Source: Catellatospora methionotrophica
GTDB lineage: Bacteria; Actinomycetota; Actinomycetes; Mycobacteriales; Micromonosporaceae
Length of the DNA stretch: 39,547 nucleotides
Assembly (NCBI RefSeq): GCF_011297335.1
Contig: NZ_JAAOTJ010000037.1
Location: 1 to 39,547, forward strand
Direction: 5' to 3'
Of the stretch, positions 35,979 through 39,547 are shown piece after piece. Within the stretch, counting starts at the first letter, position 1; every line of letters begins with the position of its first letter. The position numbers and the translations under genes are program-made. The notes under the pieces were generated by a model, which had not been told where the DNA came from, ran no database searches, and was given only the letters and a program-made list of their open reading frames with translations.

Positions 35979-36041
35979 AGATCGCTGTCTACGGCCAGAA
36001 AGTGGGCCCTGACCTCACTCTTTGACCGTAAACAGCGATCT
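35979..36041. repeat. 63-bp palindromic element, copy 2
   Basis: Arms 35978-35999 and 36021-36042 match at 19 of 22 positions. All three differences would be G-U pairs in minus-strand RNA, so the uvrA transcript could form the full stem. It lies 17 bases after the uvrA stop and has the same AGATCGC and CAGCGATCT ends and the same 63-bp length as copies 1 and 3. Confidence 0.85.
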
Positions 36042-36058
36042 TCACGACTCCTGCGGGG

Positions 36059-38965
36059 TCAGCCGACGGCAGCCTTGGTGCGGGCCTTGCGGGCGCGCGG
36101 CGGGGTCGCCGGGGCAGCCGGGGCCTTGGCGAGCATGGGGGCCAGGAACTGGCCGGTGTAGCTCTCGGCGACGGCTGCGAGCTGCTCCGGCGTGCCGGTC
36201 GCGAGCACGCCGCCGCCCCGGTGGCCACCCTCGGGGCCCATGTCGATCAGGTGGTCCGCCGACTTGATCACGTCGAGGTTGTGCTCGATGACGATGACCG
36301 TGTTGCCCTTGTCGACCAGCCCCTGCAGCACCAGCAGCAGCTTGCGGATGTCCTCGAAGTGCAGGCCGGTGGTCGGCTCGTCGAGCACGTACACGGTGCG
36401 GCCGGTGGAGCGCTTCTGCAGCTCGGAGGCGAGCTTCACGCGCTGCGCCTCACCGCCGGACAGGGTCGGCGCGCTCTGCCCTAGGCGCACGTAACCCAGG
36501 CCGACGTCGACCAGCGTCTTGAGGTGGCGGTGGATCGCGGGGATGGCCTCGAAGAACTCGGCCCCCTCCTCGATCGGCATCTCCAGGATCTCGGCGATGG
36601 TCTTGCCCTTGTAGTGCACCTCCAGGGTCTCCCGGTTGTACCGGGCGCCCTTGCACACCTCGCACGGCACGTACACGTCCGGCAGGAAGTTCATCTCGAT
36701 CTTGATGGTGCCGTCGCCGGCGCAGTTCTCGCAGCGCCCGCCCTTGACGTTGAACGAGAAGCGCCCCGGCCCGTAGCCGCGCACCTTCGCCTCGGTCGTC
36801 TCGGCGAACAGCTTGCGGATGTTGTCGAACACGCCGGTGTAGGTGGCCGGGTTCGAGCGCGGGGTGCGGCCGATCGGCGACTGGTCCACGCCGACGACCT
36901 TGTCCACATGCTCCAGGCCGGTGACCCGGGTGTGCCGCCCCGGCACCATGCGCGCGCCGTTGATCTGGTTCGCCAGCACCGTGTACAGGATGTCGTTGAC
37001 CAGCGTCGACTTGCCCGACCCGGACACGCCGGTGACCGCGATGAACTGCCCCAGCGGGAACGCCACCGACACGTTGCGCAGGTTGTGCTCGCGCGCCCCG
37101 ACGACGGTCAGCTCGCGGCCGGGCGTGGCCGGGCGGCGGTGCTGCGGCGTCGCGATCTCCCTGCGGCCCGACAGGTACGCCCCGGTCACCGACTCCTCGT
37201 TGACCAGCAGCTTGTCGTACGTGCCGCTGTGCACGATGCGGCCGCCGTGCTCGCCCGCGCCCGGACCGATGTCCACGACCCAGTCGGCGGTGCGGATGGT
37301 GTCCTCGTCGTGCTCGACGACGATCAGGGTGTTGCCCAGGTCGCGCAGCCGCACCAGGGTCTCGATGAGCCGGTGGTTGTCCCGCTGGTGCAGGCCGATC
37401 GACGGCTCGTCCAGCACGTACAGCACGCCGACCAGGCCGGAGCCGATCTGCGTGGCCAGCCGGATGCGCTGGGCCTCACCGCCGGACAGCGAGCCCGACG
37501 GCCGGTTCAGCGACAGGTAGTCCAGGCCGACGTCGACCAGGAAGCGCAGCCGCGCGTTGATCTCCTTGAGCACCCGCTCGGCGATGAAGCGCTGCCGGTC
37601 GTCGAGCTCCAGCCCGGCCAGCACCACCGCGGCCTCGCCCACCGACAGCGCGCACAGCTCGGCGATGTTGCGCCCGTCCAGGGTCACCGCCAGCACCTCG
37701 GGCTTGAGCCGGGTGCCCGCGCAGACCGAGCACGGCACCTCGCGCATGTAGCCCTCGTACTTCTCCCGCGACCACTCGCTCTCGGTGTCGGAGTGGCGGC
37801 GCTCCAGCCAGGTGATCACACCCTCGAAGCCGGAGTAGTACGAGCGCTCGCGGCCGTACTTGTTGCGGTAGCGCACGTGGACCTGGTTCTCCGCGCCGTG
37901 CAGGATCAGCTTCTGCGCCCCCGACGAGATCGCCCGCCACGGGGTGTTCATGTCGAAACCGTTCTCCTCGCCCAGCGCCTCCAGCAGACGGGAGAAGTAC
38001 TCCATGGTCTGGCCGCCCGCCCAGGGGGAGATCGCGCCCTCAGCGAGGCTCTTCTCCGGGTCGGGGATGACCAGCTCCGCGTCGACCTCCTTCTTGGTGC
38101 CCAGGCCGGTGCACTCGGGGCACGCGCCGTAGGGCGAGTTGAAGGAGAAGACCCGCGGCTCCAGGTCCTCGATGCCGAGCTGGTGCTCGTTGGGGCAGGC
38201 CAGGTTCTCGGAGAACTTGCGCTCGCGGTGCTCGTCGTCCTCCGGCAGGTCGACGAAGTCCATGATCAGGATGCCGCCGGCCAGGCCGAGCGCGGTCTCC
38301 ACCGAGTCGGTGAGCCGCTGCTTCGAGCTCTCCTTGACGGCGAGGCGGTCCACGACCACCTCGATGTCGTGCTTCTTCTGCTTGGCCAGCTTCGGCACCT
38401 CGGTCAGCGGGTGGACCACGCCGTCGACCCGTACCCGTGCGAAGCCCTTGCTCTGCAGGTCGGAGAACAGGTCGAGGTATTCGCCCTTGCGGCCGCGGAT
38501 GACCGGCGCGAGCACCTGGAAGCGGGTGCCCTCGGCCATCGCCAGGACCCGGTCGACGATCTGCTGCGGGCTCTGCCTGCTGATCAGGTGACCGCAGACG
38601 GGGCAGTGCGGCTGGCCCACCCGGGCGAACAGCAGGCGCAGGTAGTCGTACACCTCGGTGATCGTGCCCACGGTCGAGCGCGGGTTGCGTGAGGTCGACT
38701 TCTGGTCGATGGAGACCGCCGGGCTCAGGCCCTCGATGAAGTCGACGTCGGGCTTGTCCATCTGACCCAGGAACTGCCGGGCGTACGAGGACAGGGACTC
38801 GACGTAACGCCGCTGGCCCTCCGCGAAGATCGTGTCGAAGGCGAGGCTCGACTTGCCCGAGCCGCTCAGCCCGGTGAACACGATCATCTTCTCGCGCGGC
38901 AGGTCCAGGCTGACGTCGCGCAGGTTGTGCTCGCGGGCCCCACGGATGATCAAGCGGTCGCTCAC
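36059..38965 (-). CDS. uvrA: Excinuclease ABC subunit UvrA
   Basis: 968 aa damage-recognition ATPase. Two ABC modules are present: Walker [11 protein letters not shown] (31-40) and [10 protein letters not shown] in the second half, with signatures [16 protein letters not shown] and [14 protein letters not shown]. Zinc modules include [14 protein letters not shown] and the second-half CENCAGDG with [10 protein letters not shown]. The final 25 residues are an Ala/Pro/Lys-rich tail. The GTG at 38965 is chosen because GGGGAGAG lies about six bases upstream; the longer frame from 38983 would overlap that site. It ends beside hairpin copy 2. Confidence 0.96.
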   Translation of the reverse strand: MSDRLIIRGAREHNLRDVSLDLPREKMIVFTGLSGSGKSSLAFDTIFAEGQRRYVESLSSYARQFLGQMDKPDVDFIEGLSPAVSIDQKSTSRNPRSTVGTITEVYDYLRLLFARVGQPHCPVCGHLISRQSPQQIVDRVLAMAEGTRFQVLAPVIRGRKGEYLDLFSDLQSKGFARVRVDGVVHPLTEVPKLAKQKKHDIEVVVDRLAVKESSKQRLTDSVETALGLAGGILIMDFVDLPEDDEHRERKFSENLACPNEHQLGIEDLEPRVFSFNSPYGACPECTGLGTKKEVDAELVIPDPEKSLAEGAISPWAGGQTMEYFSRLLEALGEENGFDMNTPWRAISSGAQKLILHGAENQVHVRYRNKYGRERSYYSGFEGVITWLERRHSDTESEWSREKYEGYMREVPCSVCAGTRLKPEVLAVTLDGRNIAELCALSVGEAAVVLAGLELDDRQRFIAERVLKEINARLRFLVDVGLDYLSLNRPSGSLSGGEAQRIRLATQIGSGLVGVLYVLDEPSIGLHQRDNHRLIETLVRLRDLGNTLIVVEHDEDTIRTADWVVDIGPGAGEHGGRIVHSGTYDKLLVNEESVTGAYLSGRREIATPQHRRPATPGRELTVVGAREHNLRNVSVAFPLGQFIAVTGVSGSGKSTLVNDILYTVLANQINGARMVPGRHTRVTGLEHVDKVVGVDQSPIGRTPRSNPATYTGVFDNIRKLFAETTEAKVRGYGPGRFSFNVKGGRCENCAGDGTIKIEMNFLPDVYVPCEVCKGARYNRETLEVHYKGKTIAEILEMPIEEGAEFFEAIPAIHRHLKTLVDVGLGYVRLGQSAPTLSGGEAQRVKLASELQKRSTGRTVYVLDEPTTGLHFEDIRKLLLVLQGLVDKGNTVIVIEHNLDVIKSADHLIDMGPEGGHRGGGVLATGTPEQLAAVAESYTGQFLAPMLAKAPAAPATPPRARKARTKAAVG

Positions 38966-39064
38966 AGCAGGCTCTCCCCACACGGTCTTTCGGCGATGTC
39001 TTCAGGGCGGTCCGCCACGGCGACGCCCCAGCTCAGAGGCATGGGTCGAGCAGCACGACACGCT

Positions 39065-39101
39065 CGGCACGCAATGCAGTCGCGTGCCGTGGGCAACTCT
39101 A
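39065..39101 (-). promoter_or_regulatory. Candidate uvrA promoter with operator-like palindrome
   Basis: On the minus strand a TAGAGT -10-like hexamer (39101-39096) is followed at the expected start point by an 8-bp perfect palindrome, CGGCACGC-N9-GCGTGCCG (39089-39065). The leader to the uvrA GTG would be about 125 nt. There is no good -35 box. The palindrome's identity is unknown, and the remaining sequence of the 38966-39296 gap holds no gene. Confidence 0.35.
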
Positions 39102-39231
39102 GCCCTGGCCTCCGACATTCTCGTTTCGCGCCACGAACACACGTGCTAACCCGGCGATTCGCGTGGCCGACGTCACCCCTGGCGGTCACCGTGGCCGGGC
39201 GCGCGGCCCCACCCGGCGTCGACCGATCAGA

Positions 39232-39308
39232 TCACCCGTCAGGGTGAACAGCCCAGCCTCGGACCCGATTCCCTGCTCACCCGGCAGGGCCCCTGGTCAC
39301 TCCCAGGG
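39232..39308. terminator. Cluster of three small perfect hairpins
   Basis: TCACCC/GGGTGA (39232-39247), CCCTGC/GCAGGG (39271-39289) and CCCTGG/CCAGGG (39291-39308) are exact six-base inverted repeats with loops of 4-7 bases. They lie at and just beyond the stop codon of the original right-edge gene (39297-39299), as expected for a terminator of that transcript, and before uvrA on the other side. Confidence 0.5.
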
Positions 39309-39547
39309 CCGCCGGTGCAGGGTCAGCTCGACGGTGCGCAGCAGGCGCTCGCGGTCCGCGCCGCCTCGGCGGCGAACCGACTCCACTGCCTCCGCGCGAA
39401 GATCGCCGTTTCGGGTCAAAACCTGCGGTCCGACCGCAGATCATGACCGGAGACAGTGATCTCCGCGCCGCAGCCGAGCCTGCCAGGCGGCGCCGGGCGG
39501 ATCGGGGCGGGGGGTCGCCAGGTTGTACAGGCGCAGCACCCCCGCGA
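39297..39547 (-). pseudogene. 3' end of a right-edge gene, interrupted by hairpin copy 3
   Basis: A minus-strand coding frame enters from the right edge, reading AGVLRLYNLATPRPDPPGAA then WQARLRRGDHCLRS, and stops at a TGA (39441-39443) that lies inside the 63-bp element. The same frame continues beyond the TGA to RAEAVESVRRRGGADRERLL and RTVELTLHRRPWE, ending with TGA at 39297-39299. Removing exactly 63 bp from 39400-39462 gives the uninterrupted reading WQARLRRGRAEAVESV. The product in this genome is therefore probably shortened at its C-terminus by about 40 residues. The family cannot be recognised from this fragment, and the gene may still be functional when truncated. Confidence 0.5.
39400..39462. 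repeat. 63-bp palindromic element, copy 3, inside a coding frame
   Basis: Arms 39400-39430 and 39432-39462 match at 24 of 31 positions around one central base. Ends are AGATCGC and CAGTGATCT. It aligns without gaps to copy 1 (49 of 63 identical). Its right half contains the TGA that ends the right-edge gene. Confidence 0.85.

Noticed and set aside
36524..38692. Long plus-strand frame of 722 codons opposite uvrA
   Set aside because: Low-complexity shadow translation with no domain; uvrA accounts for the region.
39135..39146. LexA-like SOS box upstream of uvrA (GAAC-N4-GTGC)
   Set aside because: The second half does not match GTTC and it lies about 170 bp before the start codon.
39390..39468. 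GCGCGGAG direct repeats (39390-39397 and 39461-39468 on the complementary strand) as a target-site duplication of hairpin copy 3
   Set aside because: The repeats overlap the element ends, excision between them removes 71 nt and shifts the frame, and the motif is common in GC-rich sequence. Exact removal of 63 bp fits better.

Overview
This is a very GC-rich stretch of actinobacterial core chromosome. The gene order resembles Micromonosporaceae or Streptomyces-type genomes: sufR-BD-ferredoxin-CSU-sufT, ctaA/ctaB, tkt-tal-pgi-zwf-opcA-pgl, secG, tpiA-pgk-gap, whiA-yvcK-rapZ-uvrC, uvrA. GTG starts are frequent, many genes overlap by 1 or 4 nt, WhiA is present, and the gap, rapZ and uvrC types are actinobacterial. 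The exact genus is inference. No rRNA, tRNA, IS element, phage gene or CRISPR array was seen.

Layout: positions 1-4740 hold small accessory housekeeping genes: an actinobacterial VLRF1-type peptidyl-tRNA hydrolase overlapping a class V aminotransferase, a TMEM175-like channel, and a HAD hydrolase, LysE exporter and GNAT-like protein. Positions 4786-11562 are the SUF iron-sulfur operon on the minus strand. It is headed by its repressor SufR, with a probable SufR operator across the sufR start codon, and is closed by a perfect 19-bp hairpin. Positions 11563-16004 contain heme A synthase and heme O synthase (ctaA, ctaB) on either side of an unrecognised helical protein, an ATP-grasp enzyme and a small frameshifted gene. 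Positions 16233-24485 are the pentose-phosphate operon with pgi inside it and a 24-codon coupled mini-ORF between tal and pgi.

Positions 24542-33199 read leftward. They comprise secG, an orphan family 5 solute-binding lipoprotein, tpiA-pgk-gap, and whiA-yvcK-rapZ, with three WhiA-type GACAC motifs directly upstream of whiA. Positions 33324-38965 are uvrC, a Tat-exported Rieske lipoprotein and uvrA, the nucleotide excision repair pair.

The genes join central carbon flux (glycolysis, NADPH supply), Fe-S and heme cofactor assembly for respiration, and DNA repair.

The most unusual signal is a 63-bp palindromic element present three times (13407-13469, 35979-36041, 39400-39462). The copies align without gaps, have identical ends and length, and each sits at or within about 20 nt of a gene's 3' end. 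The third copy lies inside a coding frame at the right edge: it introduces a TGA, and removing exactly 63 bp restores a continuous reading frame with about 33 more C-terminal residues. This suggests a small mobile hairpin that brings a terminator-like structure to gene ends. Secondary points are a clear one-base frameshift at about 14626, the WhiA and SufR operator candidates, and the coupled mini-ORF.
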